DNA of 39,165 nucleotides from Anaerosolibacter sp. (GCF_029240175.1 NZ_JARBTM010000033.1:1-39165); one strand, 5' to 3'. Positions 1 through 11,624 are shown, numbered from the stretch's first letter. The notes: a model not told the origin generated them from the sequence alone. Translations and numbers: made by a program.

Positions 1-21
1 AAATTTCTGGGTGGTTTCGCT

Positions 22-49
22 GCTAACCGCTAACGGCTAACTGCTAACC
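22..49. repeat. Four tandem GCTAAC(N) heptamers in rRNA leader
   Basis: Four consecutive 7-bp units, each GCTAAC plus one variable base, run head to tail. They lie downstream of the leftward rRNA promoters, so they would be transcribed in the leader just before the presumed 16S gene. No function can be read from them. Confidence 0.6.
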
Positions 50-82
50 AATATATATGCTGGCTTAATTCTTACACTGTGT

Positions 83-97
83 AGTTTTCAAAGACCA
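83..97 (-). promoter_or_regulatory. boxA-like antitermination element of rRNA leader
   Basis: On the minus strand the site reads TGGTCTTTGAAAACT, close to the Bacillus-type rRNA boxA (TGxTCTTTGAAAACT), where NusB/S10 bind nascent RNA. It sits 45-60 nt downstream of the rRNA promoter, as expected. The rRNA genes themselves are outside the window, so the assignment rests on motif and position. Confidence 0.55.
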
Positions 98-141
98 AAG
101 CTTATTTCAATCGCTGTCAGCGTGTGCCGCCGACTCTTAAT

Positions 142-170
142 ACTATATCACTTTTCTTGCATTATGTCAA
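142..170 (-). promoter_or_regulatory. rRNA operon promoter, proximal (TTGACA-17-TATAGT)
   Basis: The minus strand has a perfect -35 TTGACA (165-170), a 17-nt spacer and TATAGT (142-147), pointing out of the left edge. With the boxA-like leader downstream this is most likely the proximal promoter of an rRNA operon. In Bacillus subtilis an rRNA operon also follows bofA, which fits. Confidence 0.75.
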
Positions 171-222
171 CACGTTTTCACTGGCATTTTTTATCATCTT
201 GTCTTACGTGACGACAAAATAT

Positions 223-251
223 ATCATATCATCTTTCTTGTCTCAAATCAA
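223..251 (-). promoter_or_regulatory. rRNA operon promoter, distal (TTGATT-17-TATGAT)
   Basis: A second sigma-A-like promoter on the same strand has -35 TTGATT (246-251), a 17-nt spacer and -10 TATGAT (223-228), about 80 bp upstream of the first. Tandem promoters are typical of Firmicute rRNA operons. Confidence 0.65.
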
Positions 252-388
252 CTGGTAATATTTCCTACCCCTTGTCTCTCACCCCTTATATCAGGGGCGA
301 AAATAAATATACCATATATGCCATGGTAAGTCAATATATTGGGGACATCCAGTTTATGGATAGCTATTCTAATATTATTAAATAGAAG

Positions 389-409
389 GAGCAAGCTTTT
401 CGCTTGCTC
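389..409 (-). terminator. Terminator-like hairpin after the second L25 gene
   Basis: An 8-bp stem GAGCAAGC/GCTTGCTC (389-396, 402-409) lies just past the stop codon. The following T-run on the minus strand is weak and mixed with A, so termination may be leaky. Confidence 0.6.
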
Positions 410-412
410 ATC

Positions 413-1036
413 TTACTTTATTTCTGTGTTCGTGCCCAATACTTTATTTAGTAGGTCTTCTCCTTCACCTGGGTCATCTATGACTCTTTCGGCCCTTGTG
501 AGGGAGGCAATCACTTCATTTGGTTCATTCAGGACGGTCAGCTCCGTGCTAAACTCCATATCTGCGATTCGCAGCGGGTGATTCGGCGAAAGCATCGTGA
601 TATCCAGTTCAATGCTATTTGGAACATGTTGAGGCAGACACTCAATATGCAATTCTCTCAATTGATGCTGTACCACGCTGTTCTTCGATTCTACCTTCTC
701 CCTACCCCTTAGAATAATCGGTACTGTAGTATGTATTTTCTCATCATGAGATACCTCCTGGAAGTCTACGTGCATAATATGGTGGGTAATAGGATGCCTT
801 TGTAGCTCTTTGATGATTACAGTAGAATCTCTTCCATCCATGTCTAGACTTAAAAGTACATTTGTACCATGACTTCTTACTATGCCATCTATCTTTTTTT
901 GGTCAACCTCGATCAGTCTTGTAGCCACATGATGTCCATATACTACGCCTGGGATATGTCCACTATTTCTTACTCTATGGCAAGCGTTGGAACCAACCTC
1001 GTTTCTTAGATCTGCATGCATACTTGATTTAAACAT
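413..1036 (-). CDS. rplY: 50S ribosomal protein L25/Ctc, paralogue 2
   Basis: This 207-residue protein belongs to the L25/TL5/CTC family, which binds 5S rRNA in the central protuberance of the large ribosomal subunit; in Bacillus the longer form is the general stress protein Ctc. The N-terminal L25 domain (about residues 5-90) carries the GxVPGVVYG-like loop (IPGVVYGH) and the HHIMHVDFQEV strand, followed by the TL5-type beta domain. The start is placed at 1036 because AGGAGGG lies 6 nt upstream; an in-frame ATG at 1057 would put that site inside the gene. A paralogue follows immediately upstream (1179-1793), with a terminator between, so the two are probably separately transcribed. Family assignment is firm; which copy is the main ribosomal one is not known. 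Confidence 0.9.
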   Translation of the reverse strand: MFKSSMHADLRNEVGSNACHRVRNSGHIPGVVYGHHVATRLIEVDQKKIDGIVRSHGTNVLLSLDMDGRDSTVIIKELQRHPITHHIMHVDFQEVSHDEKIHTTVPIILRGREKVESKNSVVQHQLRELHIECLPQHVPNSIELDITMLSPNHPLRIADMEFSTELTVLNEPNEVIASLTRAERVIDDPGEGEDLLNKVLGTNTEIK

Positions 1037-1136
1037 ACGAATCCCTCCTGTGATCAAATCTAGTAGTCATTATGTCCAATTTGTTTTTTTCTAATACATA
1101 GGAAATGACATAAGATATATCTCTTTGGAAGGATAG

Positions 1137-1165
1137 AATAAAAAAGAGTACAGCCTCAGCTATAC
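1137..1165 (-). terminator. Intrinsic terminator between the two L25 genes
   Basis: The minus strand forms a 7-bp stem GTATAGC/GCTGTAC with loop TGAG, followed by a run of six T within CTTTTTTATT. It lies 14 nt after the stop of the upstream L25 gene. Confidence 0.7.
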
Positions 1166-1178
1166 CCCTTCGTAACTT

Positions 1179-1793
1179 TTAATATAGTTTTCTCAACTTA
1201 TCTTCTTCTGTCTCCGTAGCAGCCGCGGCCTCTACCTTAGATGCTGTGGTTATTAATGCAACGATTTCTTCTGCATCGTGAAGCACCTGAACATTTTCAT
1301 CTTTGTACACTGCCAATTCGGCAATCTTTAATGGCTCTCCAAATTTCATGGTTGATACGTCTACGTCAATGCTTTGGGGCAAATACTGAGGGAACGCTTG
1401 AATTTCTAGCTCTGCAACCTGCTGTTGAACAACAGAAACACTGGACTCTACCGCTTGTTTGTTCAACAGATGAACCGGAATCTTTACTCTTACTTTTTCA
1501 TTGTAGTCTAGCTCTTGGAGGTCTATATGCAATACATGCTGCTTTGTAACATGACGATGAATATCCTTTATGATGGCAGGTTTCATTCCTTCGTCCACGC
1601 TTAATTCTACACTAGATCCAACACCATACTTTGTAAGCACTCTGTCCAATTCTCTTTTGTCGATCCCTACGTTTCTGTTTTCCTTGTTGTGTCCATAAAT
1701 CACCCCAGGCACAAATCCTTCATTTCTAATACTCTTCAATGGATTCTTCCCAGCTTCTTTTCTTTCCACCACATTTAGTACAGGCCTTTCCAT
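1179..1793 (-). CDS. rplY: 50S ribosomal protein L25/Ctc, paralogue 1
   Basis: A 204-residue L25/Ctc family protein, binding 5S rRNA by family knowledge. The N-terminal domain shows the FVPGVIYGH loop near residue 30 and HVLHIDLQEL near residue 90. The C-terminal TL5-like domain ends in an acidic tail (TETEEDKLRKLY) absent from the neighbour paralogue. The start at 1793 is preceded by AAAGGGGG about 10 nt upstream. The two tandem copies are clearly homologous across their length but strongly diverged, so the duplication is old or one copy was acquired. The copy here, with its longer charged tail, looks like the usual clostridial form. Confidence 0.9.
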   Translation of the reverse strand: MERPVLNVVERKEAGKNPLKSIRNEGFVPGVIYGHNKENRNVGIDKRELDRVLTKYGVGSSVELSVDEGMKPAIIKDIHRHVTKQHVLHIDLQELDYNEKVRVKIPVHLLNKQAVESSVSVVQQQVAELEIQAFPQYLPQSIDVDVSTMKFGEPLKIAELAVYKDENVQVLHDAEEIVALITTASKVEAAAATETEEDKLRKLY

Positions 1794-1911
1794 CTTGATG
1801 ATTCCCCCTTTGTTCCTTGATATAATGCCTATACTACTATTAAATCAGATTATTTCAAATTTTTCAAATATTTTTGCCCAAATTTAGGAAATTAATTTTA
1901 TTCATCAACAT

Positions 1912-1942
1912 AAAAAGCGAGTAGACGTCTCCACTCGCTTTT
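1912..1942 (-). terminator. Intrinsic terminator of the PFOR gene
   Basis: A 10-bp perfect stem AAAAGCGAGT/ACTCGCTTTT (1913-1922, 1933-1942) lies 10 nt past the stop, with the T-run on the minus strand. Confidence 0.8.
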
Positions 1943-1951
1943 GAGGTTTTA

Positions 1952-5769
<3,818 letters not shown>

Positions 5770-5798
5770 AGTATAACAGAAGGTAAAATGGGTGTCAA
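5770..5798 (-). promoter_or_regulatory. Promoter of the PFOR gene (TTGACA-17-TATACT)
   Basis: A consensus -35 TTGACA (5793-5798), 17-nt spacer and -10 TATACT (5770-5775) on the minus strand. It is the only strong promoter between the terminator at 5931-5979 and the PFOR gene. Confidence 0.75.
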
Positions 5799-5930
5799 CC
5801 TAATACTGTATACAATCATACATTCAATTTTCTTTGATTTTTGCTGATTTAAATAAATTTTGACGACTGCATGACAGTCTGTATAATCTTCCCTGCAGAC
5901 TGAATATTTCTACAATATAAAATTTCCAAT

Positions 5931-5979
5931 AAAAAACCCCATTTTAGCACACTACTCGCACTTAAAATGAGGTTTTTTT
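5931..5979 (-). terminator. Intrinsic terminator after bofA
   Basis: A long stem pairs AAAAACCCCATTTTA on the left with TAAAATGAGGTTTTTTT on the right, with one mismatch and a loop of about 15 nt. The T-run is present for the minus strand; the hairpin closes the recR-yaaL-bofA region. Confidence 0.75.
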
Positions 5980-6039
5980 CTTCTCAAAAATGATGCTTTT
6001 TTTTAGATGAATTTCAATTTTTCATTCTATAATCTACAT

Positions 6040-6312
6040 CTATAATAAGTACTGGAGTCCTAGCATCAAAAGAACACCCGGAACCCCTAAAAATCCTGCC
6101 ACTAGAGCTGTTACAGGATTAATGGCAACACCAAAACCGAAGAAACCACCAATTAGATTTAATATAAATAATAAGATCCCACCGATGATTCCATTGTAGA
6201 CCAGCTTAATGATGATTTTGATCGGTACCAGCAATATATATCCAGCAATGTAAAGCAGAATCAACCCAAAGGCATAGGCCAATATAATATTCAGTTCAAT
6301 CCCCATTCCCAT
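6040..6312 (-). CDS. bofA: BofA family sigma-K processing inhibitor
   Basis: A 90-residue, very hydrophobic protein with three predicted membrane stretches (about residues 8-28, 38-56, 62-88) and the family signature INPVTALVAGFLGVPGVLLML at the C-terminus. In Bacillus, BofA sits in the outer forespore membrane with SpoIVFA and holds back the SpoIVFB protease that processes pro-sigma-K. Location supports the call, since bofA follows the yaaL/recR cluster in Bacillus. The ATG at 6312 has TTGGGAG 9 nt upstream; the second ATG, two codons in, is a possible alternative. It implies a sporulating host. Confidence 0.9.
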   Translation of the reverse strand: MGMGIELNIILAYAFGLILLYIAGYILLVPIKIIIKLVYNGIIGGILLFILNLIGGFFGFGVAINPVTALVAGFLGVPGVLLMLGLQYLL

Positions 6313-6482
6313 ACACTGTCACTCCCAATTATTTAGATTCCGTTTTCTTTATAATAATTATATAGGCTTTGTACCCATAATATAACTGTTTTATTCTCTT
6401 TTCAGCAACAAAACAACCTTAAGAAGGAAGGCTCTCGTTAGGTCTGAACAAAACCTTTATAAAATAATGATGCCCTCTCCTA

Positions 6483-6782
6483 TCATAAGATTCCTCTTAG
6501 CCCCAATTCCCTCGCTAGCTTCATGAGGTACGTATATTTTATTTTAGCAGCCTCTAATCTGTAGATTGCATAGTCGATAAGATCTGGATCTGTTACCATT
6601 TGAAAATAAGCCTCTGCATTTCTCCAATCATCATGGGCCTGGCGGATGTTTTCAAGCATTTTTTCTTCATCGGTGCGCATATCTTCTCCCACAATTACCC
6701 TAGCGTAAAAGTTGCTTAAGATTTCCTTGAAATTTCTTTTAGCTCTTCCACTTTTTCTTCGAAAGTGTATTAAACCATTCAT
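6483..6782 (-). CDS. YaaL-like DUF2508 protein, copy 1
   Basis: A 99-residue soluble protein of the DUF2508 (YaaL) family, whose biochemical function is unknown. It contains the conserved stretch RQAHDDWRNAEAYFQ and the DPDLIDYAIYR motif, with mostly helical character. The start is placed at 6782, where AAGGGGG lies 8 nt upstream, rather than at the upstream in-frame ATG at 6836, whose extra 18 residues have no counterpart in the tandem copy. It is about 80 percent identical by eye to the neighbour at 6936-7238. The position between recR and bofA matches yaaL of Bacillus. Confidence 0.88.
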   Translation of the reverse strand: MNGLIHFRRKSGRAKRNFKEILSNFYARVIVGEDMRTDEEKMLENIRQAHDDWRNAEAYFQMVTDPDLIDYAIYRLEAAKIKYTYLMKLARELGLRGIL

Positions 6783-6861
6783 TATATAATCCCCCTTAAG
6801 CATACTCCCTATAGTAATTATATAGCCCTTGTACAACGAATATAACTTTTTAATAATTAAA

Positions 6862-6903
6862 ATAAAAAACAGACCCTAGAAGGAAGACTCTTCTCTGGTC
6901 TGT
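6862..6903 (-). terminator. Terminator between the two yaaL-like genes
   Basis: A stem ACAGACC/GGTCTGT with an inner AGAAG/CTTCT pair is followed by TTTTTTATTTT on the minus strand. A decayed relative of this sequence follows the other copy near 6411-6455, where the outer stem no longer pairs. Confidence 0.7.
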
Positions 6904-6935
6904 ATAAATCCATATAAAATAATGATTGCTGTATC

Positions 6936-7238
6936 CTATTGAAAGTTGCTTCTTACACCCATTTCCCTCGCTAGCTTCATGAGGTATGTATACCTTGTTC
7001 TAGCAGCTTCTACTCTATAGATTGCATAGTCAATCAGATCAGGGTCTGTTACCGTTTGAAAATAAGACTCTGCATTCCTCCAATCATCATGGGCTTGTCG
7101 GATGTGTTCTAACATTTTATCTTCATCCGTTCGCATATCTTCGCCTACAATTACCCTTGAGTAGAAATTGCTTAACATTTCTTTGAAGTTCCCCTCAGTT
7201 TTTCCACTTTTTCTTCCAAAGTTTGTTAAACCATTCAT
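6936..7238 (-). CDS. yaaL: YaaL-like DUF2508 protein, copy 2
   Basis: A 100-residue DUF2508 protein, tandem duplicate of the downstream copy; differences are conservative (for example AESYFQTVT against AEAYFQMVT). Both start with MNGL and keep the VIVGEDMRTDE segment. AGGGGG lies 6-8 nt upstream of the ATG at 7238. The duplicate units are offset by about 456 bp and include the downstream hairpin region, so the whole transcription unit was copied. Role unknown; the recR-linked position is conserved across Firmicutes. Confidence 0.88.
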   Translation of the reverse strand: MNGLTNFGRKSGKTEGNFKEMLSNFYSRVIVGEDMRTDEDKMLEHIRQAHDDWRNAESYFQTVTDPDLIDYAIYRVEAARTRYTYLMKLAREMGVRSNFQ

Positions 7239-7346
7239 TCCTAATCCCCCTCAATCATACTTTGTATTTGTAGCTTTACCAGATTGTGGAGATCCTATAC
7301 ATAAAATTCCTCAAATATGGCCCACCGTATGCAGATCTTTTTTAAA

Positions 7347-7375
7347 AATAACCTGCCAAAAATCGGCAGGTTATT
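7347..7375 (-). terminator. Intrinsic terminator of the phoH-like gene
   Basis: An 11-bp perfect stem AATAACCTGCC/GGCAGGTTATT with a 7-nt loop, followed by TTTTT on the minus strand, a few bases after the stop codon. Confidence 0.85.
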
Positions 7376-7378
7376 CTT

Positions 7379-8752
7379 TTATAATAATTCTGCAGCTAGT
7401 TGTGCCAGCGCAGAGCGCTCTACCTTCTTAAATGTCACGTGTCCAGCAATGCCTACATCCTTAAACTTATTCACCACATAGGTTAAACCATTACACTGAG
7501 AATCCAGATATGGGTGATCAATTTGCTCTGTATCACCCATTAAAATGATCTTACTACCCTCTCCAACCCTCGTAATGATGGTTTTCACCTCATGCTTTGT
7601 TAAATTCTGTGCTTCATCAATAATAATGAATTGGTTAGGAATACTTCTTCCTCGAATATAGGTCATGGCTTCAATTTCAATATTCTTTAATCCTACCAAT
7701 GTGTTCTTTATATCTGTAATGTGCTTGGCATCCAACAAAAATTCGAGATTGTCGTAAATGGGCTGTACCCAGGGTCTAAGCTTTTCATCCTTATCGCCTG
7801 GTAAGAATCCGATATCCCTTCCTACAGGCACAACAGGCTTCGTGATTAACAACTTTTGATATACTCTCTCATCCTGCACCTTTACCAAACCAGCCACAAG
7901 GGATAGCAGTGTTTTCCCTGTGCCTGCCCTCCCAGTAAGGGTAACCAATCGAATGTTGTCATCTAACAGCAGCTCCAATGCCATCCGTTGCTCGGCATTT
8001 CTTCCCTTGATACCCCAGTAAGACTCCTCCCCTTTCCGCAAGGGATGAAATTTTTTCATTACCACATCATATCTCAATATCGCTGATTTAGAGCTTCCAT
8101 AGCTATCTCTTAAAATCACAAACTGGTGAGGATGTATATGATAGTTGGCTGAAACTTCTTCTAACTCTCCCTCATCCACAACACCCAACCGATACACACG
8201 GTCAATGACATCGGGGTCAACGCTCACCGTCAGAATTCCTTGGTATTCCTCCTCTGCATATTCAATCTTGTCATGTAGGTAATCCTGGGTCATGATGTTG
8301 AGGCTGTCGGCCTTAATTCGCATGATGGCATCTTTGCTGACCAAGACCACCTGGTTTTTATCTTCTTTTATGGCCTCTTCTTTATAAAGGTTTAGTGCCA
8401 CCGCTAAGATTCTGTTATCATTATTTATTTCATGGAAATATTCTCGAAATCCACTCAAGCTTTTATGATTGATCTCTACCCGGAGTATACCTCCATTTGG
8501 CAATTGAATTCCCTTACATAGACTGCCTAATTCCTTTAAACGATCTAGCTCCCTAGCAATTTCTCGGGCGTTTCTGCCCACCATATCTTGATGGTTTTTC
8601 TTTCCATCAACCTCTTCTATTACCACTGCAGGAATAACTACATCATTGTCTCCAAAAGCATAGAGACTTCTCGGGTCATGTAGCAAGACACTAGTATCCA
8701 GTACAAACATTTTGTGCATAGAGCCCTCGATTATGGGAATCGAGGTCTTCAC
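7379..8752 (-). CDS. PhoH-family ATPase with N-terminal PIN domain (YlaK-like)
   Basis: A 457-residue protein of the PIN-PhoH (PhoH2/YlaK) architecture, reported elsewhere as ATP-dependent RNA helicase/RNase. The N-terminal PIN domain (about 14-150) has acidic residues at FVLDTS and VIEEVDG. The PhoH ATPase (about 245-457) has Walker A GRAGTGKT at 274-281 and Walker B FIIIDEAQ at 375-382. The start is a GTG with AGAGGAAAGG directly upstream; ATG at residue 12 is a weaker alternative with no good site. It has its own terminator and sits between the yaaL pair and a cyclase gene, interrupting the otherwise conserved recR-yaaL order. Confidence 0.93.
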   Translation of the reverse strand: MKTSIPIIEGSMHKMFVLDTSVLLHDPRSLYAFGDNDVVIPAVVIEEVDGKKNHQDMVGRNAREIARELDRLKELGSLCKGIQLPNGGILRVEINHKSLSGFREYFHEINNDNRILAVALNLYKEEAIKEDKNQVVLVSKDAIMRIKADSLNIMTQDYLHDKIEYAEEEYQGILTVSVDPDVIDRVYRLGVVDEGELEEVSANYHIHPHQFVILRDSYGSSKSAILRYDVVMKKFHPLRKGEESYWGIKGRNAEQRMALELLLDDNIRLVTLTGRAGTGKTLLSLVAGLVKVQDERVYQKLLITKPVVPVGRDIGFLPGDKDEKLRPWVQPIYDNLEFLLDAKHITDIKNTLVGLKNIEIEAMTYIRGRSIPNQFIIIDEAQNLTKHEVKTIITRVGEGSKIILMGDTEQIDHPYLDSQCNGLTYVVNKFKDVGIAGHVTFKKVERSALAQLAAELL

Positions 8753-9005
8753 CGTCCTTTCCTCTTATCGAGTTATTTTCCTGCTTGTTATCATTATATG
8801 AAAGGAATATTAATAGGGAATTAATGATTTATAAAATTTCTGTGAAATGCGTTATTTTTTTATACCCAGCTTCTATGCATCCCTCTCCATATGAATGATT
8901 TATTAAATTTTATGAGACCCAAAGCAAATTCAGAACATCCCCTACCCTTGTCCAATCTCCACTTCCCTTTTGTCTTAATACTTGTTAGAAATATTTTTTC
9001 AAAAG

Positions 9006-9047
9006 TAAAACATGGTTCAAAAGGATATCCTTTTGAACCATGTTTTA
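9006..9047 (-). terminator. Perfect 42-bp palindrome, terminator of the 5TM-GGDEF gene
   Basis: Two 21-base arms with no spacer, centred between 9026 and 9027, form a perfect palindrome. It lies 18 bp past the stop codon of the cyclase gene and ends in a T-rich run on the minus strand, so termination is the likely role. The perfection and length are greater than termination needs. Confidence 0.7.
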
Positions 9048-9064
9048 TAGTTATCATTTTCTTA

Positions 9065-10150
9065 TCATTGTCCTTGAAAAATAATCTTATTTCTTCCTGT
9101 TCGCTTGGCTTCATATAGGGCATTGTCAGCTTTCTCGATGATTTTACTTAAATCCTTCACATTTTCCGGATACGTGGAGATACCTATGGATATGGTAATT
9201 TTTATTTCCTTTCCATCGGATAACCTGAAAGAATAGGCTTCCACTTGTTTCCGGATACGTTCTGCTGTTTCATAGGCTTGGTCTATTGAACAATCTTGGA
9301 GCAATATGGAGAATTCTTCTCCTCCATTCCGAGAAACCATGTCACACGCCCTACACCCATGAGTCAAAATCTTTCCTAATTCTCTTAACACGCGATCCCC
9401 TTCATGGTGACCATAGGTATCATTGACCTTCTTAAAGAAATCAATATCGATAAACAGCAAAGAAAACACTTTTTGATCACCAATGGATCTCTCCATAATC
9501 TGTTGAAAGACTCTATCAAATTGTCTTACATTATTAAGTCCTGTTAAATGATCTTTGAACGCCTCTTCCTTAAGTCTCTTAAATGACTGGGTAACCCCAT
9601 GAAGATACGCCATATATTTATATATGACCACAGAAACCATAGCTGTCCCGCCCACATAGGCCAGTGTCACTCCAGGCAATAATGCTGTATCACGCCATAA
9701 CAGTATGACGATGGCGATCAAGCTGATGACCGTACAATATACTACCGATATGGACCATTTTTTCCCTATGGTAATAGACCTGCGGAATATGGCAGAGACA
9801 CCTATATCCATCAAAAATGTAACGATTAAGGCTGCAATAGAGGAATCACTAATACCATAATAAATCACCCTAAACATTCCTATGATGAATGCAGCCACAC
9901 CGATAGATATGGGCCCTCCCAAGGTTCCTGCAATAATGATAGCTATATTTCTAAAGTCAATGATTACTTTGTTTGTAATATTTAATCCATAGAATATGAG
10001 TAGTATACCTAAGACACCACTGATACCGCCAGCAATAATCCTTGATAAAAGCGGTGATGTTTCATTCAATTCGCTGTCTCTAAAGATTTGATTTCCTATA
10101 CTTATAAACGCCACCAACACAGCAGCATTTATTATCAAATCACTTAACAT
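9065..10150 (-). CDS. Membrane diguanylate cyclase (5TM receptor-GGDEF)
   Basis: A 361-residue protein with five to six membrane segments in residues 1-180 resembling the 5TMR-LYT sensor of LytS-type proteins, then a GGDEF domain (about 195-358). The cyclase joins two GTP to make c-di-GMP. The active motif is GGEEF (276-280), with FIDIDFFKKVNDTYGHHEGD upstream. The allosteric I-site RxxD is present as RACD (267-270), five residues before the motif, so product inhibition is expected. The start at 10150 is preceded by AAAGGGAG. It is transcribed alone, from a promoter with an overlapping palindrome and into a strong terminator. Confidence 0.92.
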   Translation of the reverse strand: MLSDLIINAAVLVAFISIGNQIFRDSELNETSPLLSRIIAGGISGVLGILLIFYGLNITNKVIIDFRNIAIIIAGTLGGPISIGVAAFIIGMFRVIYYGISDSSIAALIVTFLMDIGVSAIFRRSITIGKKWSISVVYCTVISLIAIVILLWRDTALLPGVTLAYVGGTAMVSVVIYKYMAYLHGVTQSFKRLKEEAFKDHLTGLNNVRQFDRVFQQIMERSIGDQKVFSLLFIDIDFFKKVNDTYGHHEGDRVLRELGKILTHGCRACDMVSRNGGEEFSILLQDCSIDQAYETAERIRKQVEAYSFRLSDGKEIKITISIGISTYPENVKDLSKIIEKADNALYEAKRTGRNKIIFQGQ

Positions 10151-10285
10151 ATTTTTTCGCTCCCTTTATGAATAAAATTCATCCAAAACCAGGTTCAGTG
10201 CTAAAAGTGTCTCTTCCTTCAAATCGAAGCTATGCTTGCTAGATCTGCATCTTAAACAAATTTCTCTTCTAAATCCATTGCTTAC

Positions 10286-10314
10286 ATGATATGTTACATC
10301 GACAATATTGTCAA
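10286..10314 (-). promoter_or_regulatory. Promoter of the 5TM-GGDEF gene with overlapping palindrome
   Basis: On the minus strand TTGACA (10309-10314), a 17-nt spacer and TATCAT (10286-10291). A 12-bp perfect palindrome GACAATATTGTC (10301-10312) overlaps the -35 box, and a wider CGACAA/TTGTCG pair spans 10300-10323. A repressor bound here would block polymerase. The rest of the gap (10151-10470) shows nothing else I can name. Confidence 0.6.
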
Positions 10315-10471
10315 TATTTGTCGAATGCTTTTCATTTGGCCATCCACTCCCATATCCCTTATCAAAGAGTATACGACAACTAAGATTCGTTTAGGTCACA
10401 AAAAGATACAAATCATCCATATTCCATCATCCATATTTAGGAAGTTCTCCCATGCTTTTTATGACATAAAA

Positions 10472-10509
10472 AATCATGGTCTAGGAGGACAACCCTCCCA
10501 ACCATGATT
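10472..10509 (-). terminator. Intrinsic terminator after recR
   Basis: A stem AATCATGGT/ACCATGATT with an inner GGAGG/CCTCC pair, followed by a run of six T on the minus strand, 26 nt past the recR stop. Confidence 0.85.
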
Positions 10510-10535
10510 CCTTTTAAAACTTTCCTGCATCATAT

Positions 10536-11138
10536 CTACAGTTCTCTTCTACCTTCTAACGCCTTAGACAAGGTTACTTCATCGGCATACTCCAAGTCTC
10601 CCCCAACAGGGATACCATGGGCGATTCTTGTAACTCGGATTCCCATAGGTTTCACAAGCTTTGAGATATACATGGCTGTGGCTTCTCCTTCGATGGTTGG
10701 ATTCGTAGCCATAATCAGCTCTTCCACATGGCCATTTTGAATACGGATTAGCAGCTCCCGAATCTTAATATCCTCTGGGCCTATCCCCTCCATGGGCGAT
10801 ATGGCACCATGAAGTACATGATAAACACCCTTAAATTCTCTGACTCTTTCCATGGCGGCCACGTCTCTTGGGTCCTCAACCACACATATAACTTCTTTTT
10901 CCCTTTGCTCATTCCTACAAATGATGCAAGGATCAATATCTGTGATATTGGCACATTCAGAACAATACTTGGTGCCTCGTTTTGCTTCCACAATGGCTTC
11001 TGAAAGGCTTTCTACATCGGCTTCCTTCATATTCAACACATGAAAAGCCAATCGTTGGGCACTCTTTCTCCCTACGCCCGGGAGTTTTGAAAACTCTTCT
11101 ATTAACCTGGCTATGGGGCCTGCATAATGGTTCATCAT
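10536..11138 (-). CDS. recR: Recombination mediator RecR
   Basis: A 200-residue RecR, the usual family length. With RecO (and RecF) it loads RecA on single-stranded gaps. Residues 8-40 carry the helix-hairpin-helix ([15 protein letters not shown]), followed by a four-cysteine zinc site (C59, C62, C71, C74) and a Toprim domain with [13 protein letters not shown] and [14 protein letters not shown]. The start is one of two adjacent ATG codons; GAGGTGAG lies just upstream and fits the second slightly better. It follows dnaX and ebfC, the classical Firmicute order. Confidence 0.96.
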   Translation of the reverse strand: MMNHYAGPIARLIEEFSKLPGVGRKSAQRLAFHVLNMKEADVESLSEAIVEAKRGTKYCSECANITDIDPCIICRNEQREKEVICVVEDPRDVAAMERVREFKGVYHVLHGAISPMEGIGPEDIKIRELLIRIQNGHVEELIMATNPTIEGEATAMYISKLVKPMGIRVTRIAHGIPVGGDLEYADEVTLSKALEGRREL

Positions 11139-11169
11139 CTCACCTCAATGTATCATACATATATTTAAA

Positions 11170-11191
11170 GCCGAACCCCAAGGGGTTCGGC
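11170..11191 (-). terminator. Hairpin between ebfC and recR
   Basis: A 22-bp near-palindrome GCCGAACCCC-AA-GGGGTTCGGC followed by only TTTAAAT on the minus strand. The short T-run suggests partial termination or an mRNA-processing/stability stem within the dnaX-ebfC-recR operon. Confidence 0.5.
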
Positions 11192-11198
11192 CGATGCA

Positions 11199-11540
11199 CT
11201 AAAACAGTCCTGGCATACTCATTCCACCTGTAACTTTTCCCATCTCTCTTGTTACCATCTCGTCAGCTTTTCTTAAAGCTTCATTTGCAGCTGCAATGAT
11301 TAGATCCTGAAGCATTTCGATGTCATCAGGGTCTACAACCTCAGGTTTAATTGTAACAGCTAAAATTTCCTTCTTTCCGTTGGCTTTTACTTCCACGGCA
11401 CCACCGCCAACACTGGCCTCCACTTCTCTCTGATTCAGTTCTTCCTGAAGTTCCTCCATCTGCTTTTGCATCTTTTGCACTTGCTTTAACATATTATTCA
11501 TATTACCAGGCATGCCCCCTGGAAATTTTCCCTTTGCCAT
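11199..11540 (-). CDS. ebfC: YbaB/EbfC nucleoid-associated protein
   Basis: A 113-residue YbaB/EbfC family DNA-binding protein (YaaK in Bacillus). The N-terminal part is rich in G, M and N ([11 protein letters not shown]), then a long coiled-coil helix ([17 protein letters not shown]) and the conserved beta core with [11 protein letters not shown] and the [18 protein letters not shown] segment. The start at 11540 is chosen because GGAGG lies 7 nt upstream; an in-frame ATG at 11567 has no such site. It lies between dnaX and recR as in most bacteria, and is probably cotranscribed with them. Confidence 0.95.
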   Translation of the reverse strand: MAKGKFPGGMPGNMNNMLKQVQKMQKQMEELQEELNQREVEASVGGGAVEVKANGKKEILAVTIKPEVVDPDDIEMLQDLIIAAANEALRKADEMVTREMGKVTGGMSMPGLF

Positions 11541-11624
11541 TTCTTTTCCTCCATTCTTATGTTTCATGATAACAGTGTATCCATTTTATCCCTATTATAT
11601 CATACAATAGTCATCATTCAAAAA

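Noticed and set aside
22-49. Start of a CRISPR array
   Set aside because: Units are only 7 bp with no spacers.
8860-9123. An 87-codon open frame on the minus strand after the 5TM-GGDEF gene
   Set aside because: It runs through the end of the cyclase gene and across the 42-bp palindromic terminator; the protein resembles nothing and has no ribosome site.
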